A stretch of 64,000 nucleotides of DNA from contig NC_009792.1 of assembly GCF_000018045.1 (NCBI RefSeq), positions 2,790,001 to 2,854,000 of the forward strand. The letters are read 5' to 3'. Origin of the DNA: Citrobacter koseri ATCC BAA-895 (lineage in GTDB: Bacteria; Pseudomonadota; Gammaproteobacteria; Enterobacterales; Enterobacteriaceae). The position numbers were made by a program, and so were the translations under genes. This document shows, piece after piece, positions 1 to 12,165 of the stretch; positions within the stretch are counted from its first letter, which is position 1, and each line of letters begins with the position of its first letter. The notes beneath the pieces were generated by a model. That model saw nothing but the letters and a program-made list of their open reading frames with translations, was not told where the DNA came from and did not search any database.

Positions 1-154
1 TCAGAATTACTACGGCCAGCGCACGCAGCGGCAGCATCATGTCGCGATAGAGGTAGTTGCCCACAATAGCCACAAGCAGCAATGCGACAACAACGACCCA
101 CTTCATCGCTTCCAGGCCGCGCCCGCTTCCTTGAGCTTCGGTATTCGCACTCAT
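1..154 (-). CDS. secE: SecE, preprotein translocase subunit (partial, N-terminal 51 residues)
   Basis: SecE is the small essential subunit of the SecYEG protein-conducting channel in the inner membrane. The reverse strand from the ATG at 154 reads MSANTEAQGSGRGLEAMKWV and then a hydrophobic segment (roughly residues 18-36), which is the first transmembrane helix of the three-helix enterobacterial SecE. The gene runs off the left edge of the window, so the conserved C-terminal helix is not visible. It lies downstream of tufB on the same strand with a terminator in between. In E. coli secE is followed by nusG. Recognition is from the characteristic N-terminus. Confidence 0.93.
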   Translation of the reverse strand, partial: MSANTEAQGSGRGLEAMKWVVVVALLLVAIVGNYLYRDMMLPLRALAVVIL

Positions 155-328
155 AAACCAACCTGTCAGAAGTATTCTACAAACATTTTCACCCCGCGTA
201 TGCGAGGCAATCCAAACCGAAATGCTCTGTGTTGCGTTTCGGACTAAACGCCCTCAGCAGAGCCTGTCTCAGCAATGATTATGACAAAAAAAATCACTGA
301 TGAGCCAGGTTCTGATGTGAAAGCGTGC

Positions 329-356
329 AAAAAGGGCATCAAATGATGCCCTTTTA
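329..356 (-). terminator. Rho-independent terminator after tufB
   Basis: On the minus strand an 11-bp stem (330-340 with 345-355) closes a four-base loop and is followed by a run of T. It lies 30 bases past the tufB stop and separates the tRNA-tufB unit from secE. Confidence 0.85.
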
Positions 357-385
357 TTGCGCATTGCGTCAAATGTTATCAGCGA

Positions 386-1570
386 TTAGCCGAGAACTTT
401 AGCAACCACGCCTGCGCCAACAGTACGGCCGCCTTCACGGATTGCGAAACGCAGACCGTCGTCCATCGCGATCGGGTGGATCAGGGTAACAACCATTTTG
501 ATGTTGTCGCCCGGCATTACCATCTCTACGCCTTCCGGCAGTTCGATGGTGCCAGTCACGTCAGTTGTACGGAAGTAGAACTGCGGACGGTAGCCTTTGA
601 AGAACGGAGTATGACGGCCGCCTTCATCTTTGGACAGAATGTACACTTCAGATTCGAACTTGGTGTGCGGCTTGATGGTGCCCGGCTTAGCCAGTACCTG
701 ACCACGTTCGATTTCTTCACGTTTGATACCACGCAGCAGAACACCTACGTTCTCACCAGCACGGCCTTCGTCCAGCAGTTTGCGGAACATTTCAACGCCA
801 GTACAGGTAGACTTCGCAGTCTCTTTGATACCAACGATTTCAACTTCTTCGCCCACTTTGATGATACCGCGCTCTACACGACCGGTAACAACGGTACCAC
901 GACCGGAGATGGAGAATACGTCTTCGATCGGCAGCAGGAACGGCTTGTCAATCGCACGCTCTGGTTCCGGGATGTAAGAATCCAGGTAGCCAGCCAGTTC
1001 GATGATTTTCGCTTCCCACTCAGCGTCGCCTTCCAGCGCTTTCAGAGCAGAACCACGAACGATCGGCGTGTCGTCGCCCGGGAAATCGTACTGAGACAGC
1101 AGTTCACGCACTTCCATCTCAACCAGTTCCAGCAGCTCTTCGTCATCAACCATGTCGCATTTGTTCAGGAACACGATGATGTACGGAACGCCTACCTGAC
1201 GACCCAGCAGGATGTGCTCACGGGTCTGCGGCATCGGGCCGTCAGTCGCAGCAACAACCAGGATCGCGCCGTCCATCTGCGCAGCACCGGTGATCATGTT
1301 TTTAACATAGTCGGCGTGGCCCGGGCAGTCTACGTGCGCGTAGTGGCGAGTCGGGGTGTCGTATTCAACGTGAGAAGTGTTGATGGTGATACCACGAGCT
1401 TTTTCTTCCGGCGCGTTATCGATCTGGTCGAATGCGCGAGCAGCACCGCCGTAGGTTTTAGCCAGTACGGTAGTGATTGCAGCGGTCAGCGTTGTTTTAC
1501 CATGGTCAACGTGGCCGATAGTACCGACGTTGACGTGCGGTTTTGTACGTTCAAACTTTTCTTTAGACAT
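386..1570 (-). CDS. tufB: Elongation factor Tu
   Basis: EF-Tu is the cytoplasmic GTPase that carries aminoacyl-tRNA to the ribosomal A site. The 394-residue product has the family's usual length. The G1 loop GHVDHGKT lies near residue 19, DCPGH (G3) near 81 and NKCD (G4) near 136, followed by the two beta-barrel domains and the usual C-terminus ending in VAKVLG. Its place directly downstream of four tRNA genes identifies it as tufB rather than tufA, which sits in the str operon. The first 12 codons after the ATG at 1570 match E. coli EF-Tu. Long open frames on the opposite strand are codon-bias shadows. Confidence 0.98.
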   Translation of the reverse strand: MSKEKFERTKPHVNVGTIGHVDHGKTTLTAAITTVLAKTYGGAARAFDQIDNAPEEKARGITINTSHVEYDTPTRHYAHVDCPGHADYVKNMITGAAQMDGAILVVAATDGPMPQTREHILLGRQVGVPYIIVFLNKCDMVDDEELLELVEMEVRELLSQYDFPGDDTPIVRGSALKALEGDAEWEAKIIELAGYLDSYIPEPERAIDKPFLLPIEDVFSISGRGTVVTGRVERGIIKVGEEVEIVGIKETAKSTCTGVEMFRKLLDEGRAGENVGVLLRGIKREEIERGQVLAKPGTIKPHTKFESEVYILSKDEGGRHTPFFKGYRPQFYFRTTDVTGTIELPEGVEMVMPGDNIKMVVTLIHPIAMDDGLRFAIREGGRTVGAGVVAKVLG

Positions 1571-1686
1571 CGATTGTCCCTCTAAGACACGGATAAATCG
1601 GTGATATCACCACATCAACCAGGCGATATGCCTGAATTGTTGAATATTTAAGTTTATACAGAGAGAAACGGGAAGGAGAAGTGAAG

Positions 1687-1762
1687 TGGTGCTGATACCC
1701 AGAGTCGAACTGGGGACCTCACCCTTACCAAGGGTGCGCTCTACCAACTGAGCCATATCAGC
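1687..1762 (-). tRNA. thrT: tRNA-Thr (anticodon GGU)
   Basis: A 76-nt cloverleaf with an encoded CCA end. The anticodon loop reads CTTGGTAAG. It is the last of four tRNAs before tufB, and the order thrU-tyrU-glyT-thrT-tufB is the same as in E. coli. Confidence 0.97.
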
Positions 1763-1767
1763 ACGTC

Positions 1768-1842
<75 letters not shown>

Positions 1843-1959
1843 ATCCTGGAACTCGGCTACCCAGTTCTTTCTGTAACAAAAAAAGAGACATGTCTCTTTT
1901 CTTATTCGAACCGGTTAATTTTTTCAACCAGTTCAGACAGCAAACACGCTGCCAGAAAG

Positions 1960-2044
<85 letters not shown>

Positions 2045-2052
2045 GGACTTGA

Positions 2053-2128
<76 letters not shown>

Positions 2129-2142
2129 ATCAAGTAGCGCGC

Positions 2143-2171
2143 ATTCTATGGAGACCTGCGACCTCATGCAA
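2143..2171 (-). promoter_or_regulatory. Sigma-70 promoter of the thrU-tufB operon
   Basis: On the minus strand a -35 hexamer TTGCAT (2166-2171) and a -10 hexamer TAGAAT (2143-2148) are spaced by exactly 17 bp. A GC-rich discriminator (GCGCGC) follows, as is typical of stringently controlled stable-RNA promoters. The AT-rich sequence further upstream (about 2172-2240) is where E. coli has Fis activator sites; individual Fis sites are not assigned here. Confidence 0.85.
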
Positions 2172-2533
2172 CTAAAAAATTGCATAAAATGTTCTATCGC
2201 TCACATTTTGCACGACAAGACCGCTAAATGGCCTATTTTTAGTCAGGTCAGTGCGATTTTTCGACACCAGGATGCTAACGGCTTAACGGAGAGCATCATC
2301 ATATCTGTGTTTGAAAAAGAGAAAAATTCTTCTTTTACATATGGTATATCCGTCACATTGCGTTTCAGGGATAACTTATCAGGAGAGATTTTTTCTTATT
2401 ATTCCCTCCCATCTGGTGTTACCCTCCTGCCCATTGTCCAAATTAACTGAAATGTGTCGTGCCATTGCATGCCGGGGATGATTCGCTTTTTTATCGCTGA
2501 CCTGATGTAGCAATGACAGCCAGAAACATGCTT
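2172..2533. other. Intergenic region between the thrU promoter and coaA
   Basis: About 360 bases without a convincing gene. The thrU-proximal part is AT-rich with phased A/T tracts, in keeping with a Fis-type upstream activating region. The rest should hold the coaA promoter, but no single strong -35/-10 pair stands out. A 100-codon open frame at 2148-2450 starts inside the thrU promoter and shows no recognisable protein. Confidence 0.5.
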
Positions 2534-3481
2534 ATGAGTAAAGAGCAAACGTTAATGACGCCTTACCTACAATTTGATCGCAACCAGTGGGCTGCGCTTC
2601 GTGATTCCGTGCCGATGACCCTGACCGAGGGCGAAATCGCACGACTCAAAGGCATTAATGAAGATTTATCACTGGAAGAAGTTGCCGAGATTTATTTGCC
2701 CCTGTCGCGTTTGCTAAATTTCTATATCAGTTCAAACCTGCGCCGTCAGGCTGTTCTGGAGCAATTTTTAGGCACTAACGGCCAGCGTATTCCTTATATC
2801 ATCAGCATCGCCGGTAGCGTTGCCGTGGGCAAAAGCACCACCGCGCGCGTACTGCAAGCGCTGCTGAGCCGCTGGCCGGAACATCGTCGCGTCGAATTGA
2901 TCACCACTGACGGTTTTCTACACCCTAACCAGGTGCTGAAAGATCGCGGGCTGATGAAGAAGAAAGGCTTTCCTGAGTCTTACGATATGCACCGTCTGGT
3001 GAAGTTCGTTTCCGATCTCAAATCAGGGGTGCCAAATGTTACCGCGCCAGTCTATTCACACCTGATTTATGATGTGATTCCAGACGGAGATAAAACCGTC
3101 GCGCAGCCCGATATATTAATTCTTGAAGGCTTAAATGTACTACAGAGTGGAATGGATTATCCTCACGATCCACATCATGTATTTGTTTCTGACTTCGTTG
3201 ATTTTTCTATTTATGTTGATGCGCCTGAAGATTTACTCCAGACGTGGTACATCAACCGCTTCCTGAAATTCCGTGAGGGGGCGTTCACCGACCCAGATTC
3301 TTATTTCCATAATTACGCAAAATTATCGAAAGATGAAGCGATCAATACCGCCGCATCATTATGGAAAGAAATCAACTGGTTGAACTTAAAGCAAAATATT
3401 TTACCCACTCGTGAGCGGGCCAGTCTGATTATGACCAAAAGCGCCAATCATGCGGTCGAACAAGTCAGGTTGAGAAAATAA
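2534..3481 (+). CDS. coaA: Pantothenate kinase type I
   Basis: This enzyme phosphorylates pantothenate with ATP, the first and feedback-inhibited step of coenzyme A synthesis. The 315-residue protein starts MSKEQTLMTPYLQFDRNQW. It has the Walker A loop GSVAVGKST near residue 94 and the ITTDGFLHPN segment typical of the P-loop kinase fold, and ends VRLRK like E. coli CoaA (316 residues). An in-frame ATG at 2513 would add seven residues (MTARNML) not found in E. coli, so 2534 is preferred, although neither start has a strong Shine-Dalgarno sequence. It converges on birA through a shared terminator. Confidence 0.95.
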   Translation: MSKEQTLMTPYLQFDRNQWAALRDSVPMTLTEGEIARLKGINEDLSLEEVAEIYLPLSRLLNFYISSNLRRQAVLEQFLGTNGQRIPYIISIAGSVAVGKSTTARVLQALLSRWPEHRRVELITTDGFLHPNQVLKDRGLMKKKGFPESYDMHRLVKFVSDLKSGVPNVTAPVYSHLIYDVIPDGDKTVAQPDILILEGLNVLQSGMDYPHDPHHVFVSDFVDFSIYVDAPEDLLQTWYINRFLKFREGAFTDPDSYFHNYAKLSKDEAINTAASLWKEINWLNLKQNILPTRERASLIMTKSANHAVEQVRLRK

Positions 3482-3484
3482 TGT

Positions 3485-3510
3485 AAAAAGGGAGCCTTAG
3501 CTCCCTTTTT
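3485..3510. terminator. Bidirectional terminator between coaA and birA
   Basis: The hairpin gggagc-ctta-gctccc (3490-3505) is flanked by an A run on the left and a T run on the right, so it can stop both convergent genes. Confidence 0.85.
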
Positions 3511-3511
3511 A

Positions 3512-4474
3512 TTATTCTGCGCTGCGTAAAGATATTTCTCCGCCCATCCACGGCTTAATTACGCCATCCTGTTCAAGCAACAACGCGCCTTGCGCATCTA
3601 TCCCACGGGAAATACCAAATATTTCTTTATCACCAATAATCAGTTTAACCGGTCGGTTAATAAAATTATCCAGTTTTTCCCAGCGAGACAGGTAAGGTGC
3701 CAGACCTTCCTGCTCAAAGAGTTCCAGCGCCGCACGCAACTCTTTGATTAACGTCGCCGCCAGCATGTTGCGATCAAGCGTAATGCCCGCTTCCTGGAGA
3801 TTGATCCATCCCTGATTCACAACACCTTCTTCCACACGGCGCATGGCCATATTGATGCCTGCGCCAATAACGATTTGCGCAGCGTCGCCCGTTTTACCCG
3901 TAAGCTCAACCAGAATGCCTGCCAGCTTGCGATCGAGTAAATAGAGATCATTAGGCCACTTAACCCGAACCTTCTCTGCACCCAGATCGCGCAGAACCTC
4001 AGCCATCACAATGCCGATCACCAGACTCAGCCCGATCGCGGCTGCCGGCCCCTGCTCCAGACGCCAGTACATAGAAAGATACAGGTTCGCACCAAATGGA
4101 GAGAACCATTTCCGCCCACGACGACCACGCCCAGCCTGCTGGTATTCCGCTACACAGGCATCACCCGACGTCAACTGGCCGATACGATCCAGCAGATACT
4201 GGTTCGTCGAATCGATAACCGGAAGTACCGTGACATTCCCGCTGTCCAGTTGTGCATGGATGACAGAAGCATCTAATAATTGGATAGGTTCTGGCAGGCT
4301 ATATCCTTTGCCAGGAACGGTAAACACATCAACACCCCAGTCACGCAACGTCTGGACATGCTTGTTGATGGCTGCGCGGCTCATTCCCAGCGTTTCACCC
4401 AGCTGTTCACCCGAATGAAACTCACCATCGGCCAGCAAAGAGATCAGCGTCAGGGGAACGGTATTATCCTTCAT
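3512..4474 (-). CDS. birA: BirA, biotin-protein ligase and biotin operon repressor
   Basis: BirA activates biotin to biotinyl-AMP, transfers it to the acetyl-CoA carboxylase carrier protein, and as a holo-dimer represses the bio operon. The 320-residue protein has an N-terminal winged helix (about 1-60, with GMSRAAINKHVQTLR), the catalytic domain with the biotinyl-AMP loop GRGRRGRKW near residue 115, KWPNDL near 183 and the C-terminal SH3-like domain. Its ATG overlaps the murB stop by four bases (ATGA), so the two are translationally coupled. Confidence 0.97.
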   Translation of the reverse strand: MKDNTVPLTLISLLADGEFHSGEQLGETLGMSRAAINKHVQTLRDWGVDVFTVPGKGYSLPEPIQLLDASVIHAQLDSGNVTVLPVIDSTNQYLLDRIGQLTSGDACVAEYQQAGRGRRGRKWFSPFGANLYLSMYWRLEQGPAAAIGLSLVIGIVMAEVLRDLGAEKVRVKWPNDLYLLDRKLAGILVELTGKTGDAAQIVIGAGINMAMRRVEEGVVNQGWINLQEAGITLDRNMLAATLIKELRAALELFEQEGLAPYLSRWEKLDNFINRPVKLIIGDKEIFGISRGIDAQGALLLEQDGVIKPWMGGEISLRSAE

Positions 4475-5499
4475 GCAATGATCTCCACAGCATTCACTTC
4501 ACCGGTCTGCCCGATAAACCGAACTTCCGGTTCCAGCCAGACATTAAATTTCTCACCCACGTTCTGACGCACATGATGCGCGAGTTTCACCACATCCTCG
4601 CTTGTCGCATTATGTACGTTAATCAGCACCAGAGCCTGCTGACGATGTACCGCAGCGCCCCCAATACTGACGCCTTTTAGCTGGCACTGATCGATCAACC
4701 AACCGGCAGCCAGCTTCACTGAACCATCGGCCTGCGGGTAATGTGGCGCACCGGGAAATTGCGCCAGTAATGTGTGCGCAATCTCTGCTGTAACAACAGG
4801 ATTTTTAAAGAAGCTACCTGCATTACCATTTACTTTTGGATCGGGCAGTTTCGTGGTGCGCATATGGCATACGGCATCAAACACCTGCTGCGGCGTGACC
4901 GTTTCAGGTTCAAGGCGAACCAAGTCGCCATAAGTCAGTACGGGCTGCCACTGTTTTGGTAAACGCAGGCCGACAGCCACAATGGCGTAACGATCCTGAT
5001 ATTCATGCTTGAAGATACTATCACGATAACCAAAGCGGCACTCTGTGGCACTCACCCGTAGAGACTTTCCGGTTGCCAGCTCGACACAATCCACATAGTC
5101 ACAGACCCGCTGTAGTTCTACACCATAGGCGCCAATGTTCTGGATAGGAGAAGAACCGACGCACCCCGGAATAAGCGCCAGATTTTCCAGCCCCGGCATA
5201 CCTTGCTGGAGTGTGTATCGTACCAGGTTATGCCAGTTTTCCCCCGCCCCTACGTGCAAGTGCCATGCCTCGGGTTGCTCTGTCACCTCAATACCTTTGA
5301 TACGGTTGATAATCACCGTTCCATGAAAGGTATCAAGAAACAGAACGTTACTCCCTTCGCCCAGTATCAGTACCGGATGATTTGATGCTTTAGCCGATTG
5401 CCAGGCATCCAATAGTTGTTGTTCATTTTCGGCACAGACAATCTCGTTAGCGCGTTGATCGATACCGAAGGTATTCCAGGGTTTGAGGGAGTGATTCAT
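4471..5499 (-). CDS. murB: UDP-N-acetylenolpyruvoylglucosamine reductase
   Basis: MurB is a cytoplasmic flavoenzyme that uses NADPH to reduce UDP-GlcNAc-enolpyruvate to UDP-MurNAc, the second committed step of peptidoglycan precursor synthesis. The 342-residue product carries the FAD-binding segment ILGEGSNVLF near 45, GSSPIQNIGAYG near 117 and NAGSFFKNP near 228, which holds the catalytic serine of type I MurB. It is the first gene of a two-gene unit with birA, lying just beyond the rRNA operon terminator on the same strand. Confidence 0.97.
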   Translation of the reverse strand: MNHSLKPWNTFGIDQRANEIVCAENEQQLLDAWQSAKASNHPVLILGEGSNVLFLDTFHGTVIINRIKGIEVTEQPEAWHLHVGAGENWHNLVRYTLQQGMPGLENLALIPGCVGSSPIQNIGAYGVELQRVCDYVDCVELATGKSLRVSATECRFGYRDSIFKHEYQDRYAIVAVGLRLPKQWQPVLTYGDLVRLEPETVTPQQVFDAVCHMRTTKLPDPKVNGNAGSFFKNPVVTAEIAHTLLAQFPGAPHYPQADGSVKLAAGWLIDQCQLKGVSIGGAAVHRQQALVLINVHNATSEDVVKLAHHVRQNVGEKFNVWLEPEVRFIGQTGEVNAVEIIA

Positions 5500-5565
5500 A
5501 GACGCTTTCCTGATGCAAAATCGCGTCTAGTTTACCGCATATGTAACAGTATGGCTTGTGGTTAT

Positions 5566-5604
5566 GTAGGTGGGATAAGGCGCAGCCGACATCCGGCTGA
5601 CCCG
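5566..5604. repeat. REP-like element downstream of the rRNA operon
   Basis: The sequence gtaggtgggataaggcgcag followed by ccgacatccggc is a single degenerate REP palindrome. It lies between the rRNA terminator and murB. Confidence 0.6.
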
Positions 5605-5616
5605 GACGCATGAACG

Positions 5617-5643
5617 CAAAAAGGCCATCCCTCAGGATGGCCT
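5617..5643 (-). terminator. rRNA operon terminator (T2-like)
   Basis: On the minus strand GGCCATCC-TGAG-GGATGGCC is followed by TTTTTGCG, 15 bases beyond the 5S gene. It resembles the remembered E. coli rrnB T2 hairpin. No T1-type hairpin is seen between it and the 5S gene. Confidence 0.88.
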
Positions 5644-5657
5644 CTTCACTTTAATTA

Positions 5658-5777
5658 ATGCCTGGCAGTTCCCTACTCTCGCATGGGGAGACCCCACACT
5701 ACCATCGGCGCTACGGCGTTTCACTTCTGAGTTCGGCATGGGGTCAGGTGGGACCACCGCGCTACGGCCGCCAGGCA
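5658..5777 (-). rRNA. rrf: 5S ribosomal RNA
   Basis: The 120-nt gene reads TGCCTGGCGGCCGTAGCGCG at its 5' end and CTGCCAGGCAT at its 3' end, the canonical enterobacterial 5S termini that pair to form helix I. It is the last gene of the rRNA operon. Confidence 0.98.
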
Positions 5778-5793
5778 AATTCTTTGTGCCCTT

Positions 5794-5913
5794 AAAACGA
5801 ATCTTTTACCCTGATACTGCGTTGGCTGCGCTCGTAAACTCAGTCACATACCTGTGTATGCTCCTTCCTTTCCTTCGCTTGCCGCCTTGGCTCAGCGTAA
5901 AATCTTTCGTTTT
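5794..5913. repeat. ERIC-like palindrome in the 23S-5S spacer
   Basis: A roughly 120-bp imperfect palindrome occupies most of the 199-bp spacer. The outer arms aaaacgaa (5794-5801) and ttcgtttt (5906-5913) pair, and the centre is catacctgtgtatg. Read on the minus strand it contains GTATGTGACTGAG and GAGCGCAGCCAACGCA, which resemble the remembered core of the enterobacterial repetitive intergenic consensus (ERIC/IRU, about 127 bp). Confidence 0.7.
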
Positions 5914-5976
5914 CGCAAAATCTGTAATCAAAGCTGAAAATCGTCTCTCAAATCGCCAAAACATCTTCGGCGTTGT

Positions 5977-8882
<2,906 letters not shown>

Positions 8883-8984
8883 TCACAACCCGAAGATGTT
8901 TCGTGAAACATTTCGCGTTGCGAAAATTTGAGAGACTCATACACACTTTACGTGTGTCGTTTCAATTTTCAGCTTGATCCAGAT

Positions 8985-8998
8985 TTTTAAAGAGCAAA
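8985..8998 (-). promoter_or_regulatory. boxA antiterminator in the 16S-23S spacer
   Basis: The minus strand reads GCTCTTTAAAAA just upstream of the 23S precursor stem, the usual position of the second boxA, where Nus factors load for antitermination. Confidence 0.7.
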
Positions 8999-9057
8999 AC
9001 TTCGCAGTGAACCTTTTCAGGTACACTCTGAAGTTTTCTTATATGAGCAGTAAAATA

Positions 9058-9133
9058 TGGTGGAGCTATGCGGGATCGAACCGCAGACCTCCTGCGTGCA
9101 AAGCAGGCGCTCTCCCAGCTGAGCTATAGCCCC
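9058..9133 (-). tRNA. tRNA-Ala (anticodon UGC), spacer tRNA
   Basis: A 76-nt cloverleaf with anticodon TGC (CTTTGCACG) and an encoded CCA end, between 16S and 23S. It is the second of two spacer tRNAs on the transcript. Confidence 0.97.
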
Positions 9134-9162
9134 ATACAGTACAGTCAGAACCTCTTACCGAT

Positions 9163-9246
9163 GATTTTTCCTGAGACAAGGCGTGGAATGACGAAGCATA
9201 CTTAAAGTATGTGAGTCATTTCACAACGCAGTATTCAGGGAAAATC
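9163..9246. repeat. 84-bp palindrome between the spacer tRNAs
   Basis: The arms gatttttcctga (9163-9174) and tcagggaaaatc (9235-9246) pair, with further pairing inwards through aatgac/gtcatt and gcatac/gtatgt around a centre near 9204. The right end touches the CCA of tRNA-Ile. The inner part (GCATAC..GTATGTGAGTCA..AACGCAGTATTCAGGG) resembles the element in the 23S-5S spacer, so it is probably a short ERIC-family copy. Confidence 0.68.
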
Positions 9247-9323
<77 letters not shown>

Positions 9324-9393
9324 GTAGAGGTTTTTACTGCTCGTTTTTCATCAGACAATCTGTGTGAGCACTGCAAAGGCAGGTTCTTTAAGG

Positions 9394-10935
<1,542 letters not shown>

Positions 10936-11065
10936 AAGTTTGATGCTCGTGAATTAAACTTCGTAATGAATTACGTGTTCACTCAGAGACTTGGTATTCA
11001 TTTTTCGTCTTGCGACGTCAAGAATCCATGTCACTTTGAGTGCCCACACAGATTGTCTGATAAAT

Positions 11066-11077
11066 TGTTAAAGAGCA
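11066..11077 (-). promoter_or_regulatory. boxA antiterminator in the rRNA leader
   Basis: The minus strand reads TGCTCTTTAACA, the consensus boxA bound by NusB-NusE (S10), about 130 nt upstream of mature 16S. Confidence 0.9.
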
Positions 11078-11114
11078 GTGCCGCTTCGCTTTTTCTCAGC
11101 GGCGCGGGGTGTGC

Positions 11115-11142
11115 ATAATACGCTTTCCCGCTTGAGAGTCAA
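11115..11142 (-). promoter_or_regulatory. rRNA promoter P2
   Basis: The -35 hexamer TTGACT (11137-11142) and -10 TATTAT (11115-11120) are spaced by 16 bp on the minus strand. This is the proximal of the tandem promoters. Confidence 0.92.
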
Positions 11143-11234
11143 GCATTTATTTTTGCTTTTCTCTGCCGGCGTTCATCGCTGAACCCCGCTGACCCGGCGG
11201 CCTGTGTGCCGTTGTTCCGTGTCAGTGGAGGCGC

Positions 11235-11262
11235 ATTATAGGGAGTTATTCCGGCCTGACAA
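11235..11262 (-). promoter_or_regulatory. rRNA promoter P1 with upstream A/T element
   Basis: The -35 hexamer TTGTCA (11257-11262) and consensus -10 TATAAT (11235-11240) are spaced by 16 bp, followed by a GCGCC discriminator. The 16-bp spacing and GC-rich discriminator are hallmarks of ppGpp-controlled rRNA P1 promoters. A/T-rich sequence at 11263-11300 fits an UP element. P1 begins only about 50 bp past the end of murI. Confidence 0.94.
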
Positions 11263-11313
11263 GGGGAAATTCAAAATTATTTTCCGACTGCTTTCTTTTT
11301 AAGCAAAACCACC

Positions 11314-12165
11314 TCAAACCGCCAGTTTTTCGAGCGTTTCGAAACCGTAACGCTGTAAAACGGGTATTAATTGCTCGGTCTCTGGCGTCATTGCCATGCA
11401 GAAAGCAATATTAGCCTCCGCTGATTTGGCATCCGGCGCTTCATGCTCTAACAACCAGGCCGTGCGACGCGCAATCGCCGCCCCGGAATCCACCAGCCTT
11501 GTCCCTTCAGGAAGGACCTGCAACAGTTCTTCCTGTAATAGAGGGAAATGGGTACATCCCAGAACAACCGTGTCGGGCGGTTCCGGCATCCGCAGCCAGG
11601 GTCTCAGGATACGGCGTAGTTCTTCCAGCGATACGGGTTCACCGTGCAGTTTGGCTTCCGCCAGTTCCACCAGTTCTGCCGATCCCAACATCGCTATCTG
11701 ACATTCATTCGCGAATCGCGCTATCAACTCATGGGTATAAGGGCGTTTTACCGTGCCACGCGTTGCCAGCAACCCGACGATGCCGTTGGCGGTCAGCCTC
11801 GCAGCGGGTTTAATCGCAGGAACGACGCCCACAACCGGGAACGCGAATTTTTCACGCAATGCAGGAAGAGAAACCGTACTGGCCGTATTACAGGCGATTA
11901 CCGCAAGTGAGAGAGGATAACGCTGCTGCACTGCGGTAACGATCTCGACGACGCGCTCGACAATAAACGCTTCGCTCTTTTCCCCGTAAGGAAACGCGAC
12001 GTTATCGAAAGCATATATATAGTGGAGATTCGGCAGGAGATGCCGAATCTCATCGTAGACCGACAACCCACCAACGCCGGAATCAAACACCAGCACGGTG
12101 GGACGTGGATCAGAAGGTGTAGCTGCCAGACAAGTAGTACTCTCGTCCTGCAGTTTGGTAGCCAT
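11314..12165 (-). CDS. murI: Glutamate racemase
   Basis: MurI interconverts L- and D-glutamate in the cytoplasm to supply D-Glu for peptidoglycan; in E. coli it is activated by the UDP-MurNAc-Ala precursor. The 283-residue protein has VFDSGVGGLSV near residue 25, AFPYGEKSE, the catalytic ACNTAST near 92 and the second cysteine in GCTHFPLL near 204. The start at 12165 (MATKLQDE) matches E. coli; an upstream in-frame extension of 15 residues inside btuB is not used. The C-terminus ends LEKLAV, two residues short of E. coli. The start overlaps the 3' end of btuB by 56 bases in another frame. Confidence 0.95.
   Translation of the reverse strand: MATKLQDESTTCLAATPSDPRPTVLVFDSGVGGLSVYDEIRHLLPNLHYIYAFDNVAFPYGEKSEAFIVERVVEIVTAVQQRYPLSLAVIACNTASTVSLPALREKFAFPVVGVVPAIKPAARLTANGIVGLLATRGTVKRPYTHELIARFANECQIAMLGSAELVELAEAKLHGEPVSLEELRRILRPWLRMPEPPDTVVLGCTHFPLLQEELLQVLPEGTRLVDSGAAIARRTAWLLEHEAPDAKSAEANIAFCMAMTPETEQLIPVLQRYGFETLEKLAV

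Noticed and set aside
476..1585. 369-codon open frame antisense to tufB
   Set aside because: tufB is a highly biased, highly expressed gene; the antisense frame is a codon-bias shadow with no family features.
2148..2450. 100-codon open frame upstream of coaA
   Set aside because: It begins inside the thrU promoter, has no Shine-Dalgarno sequence and no recognisable features.
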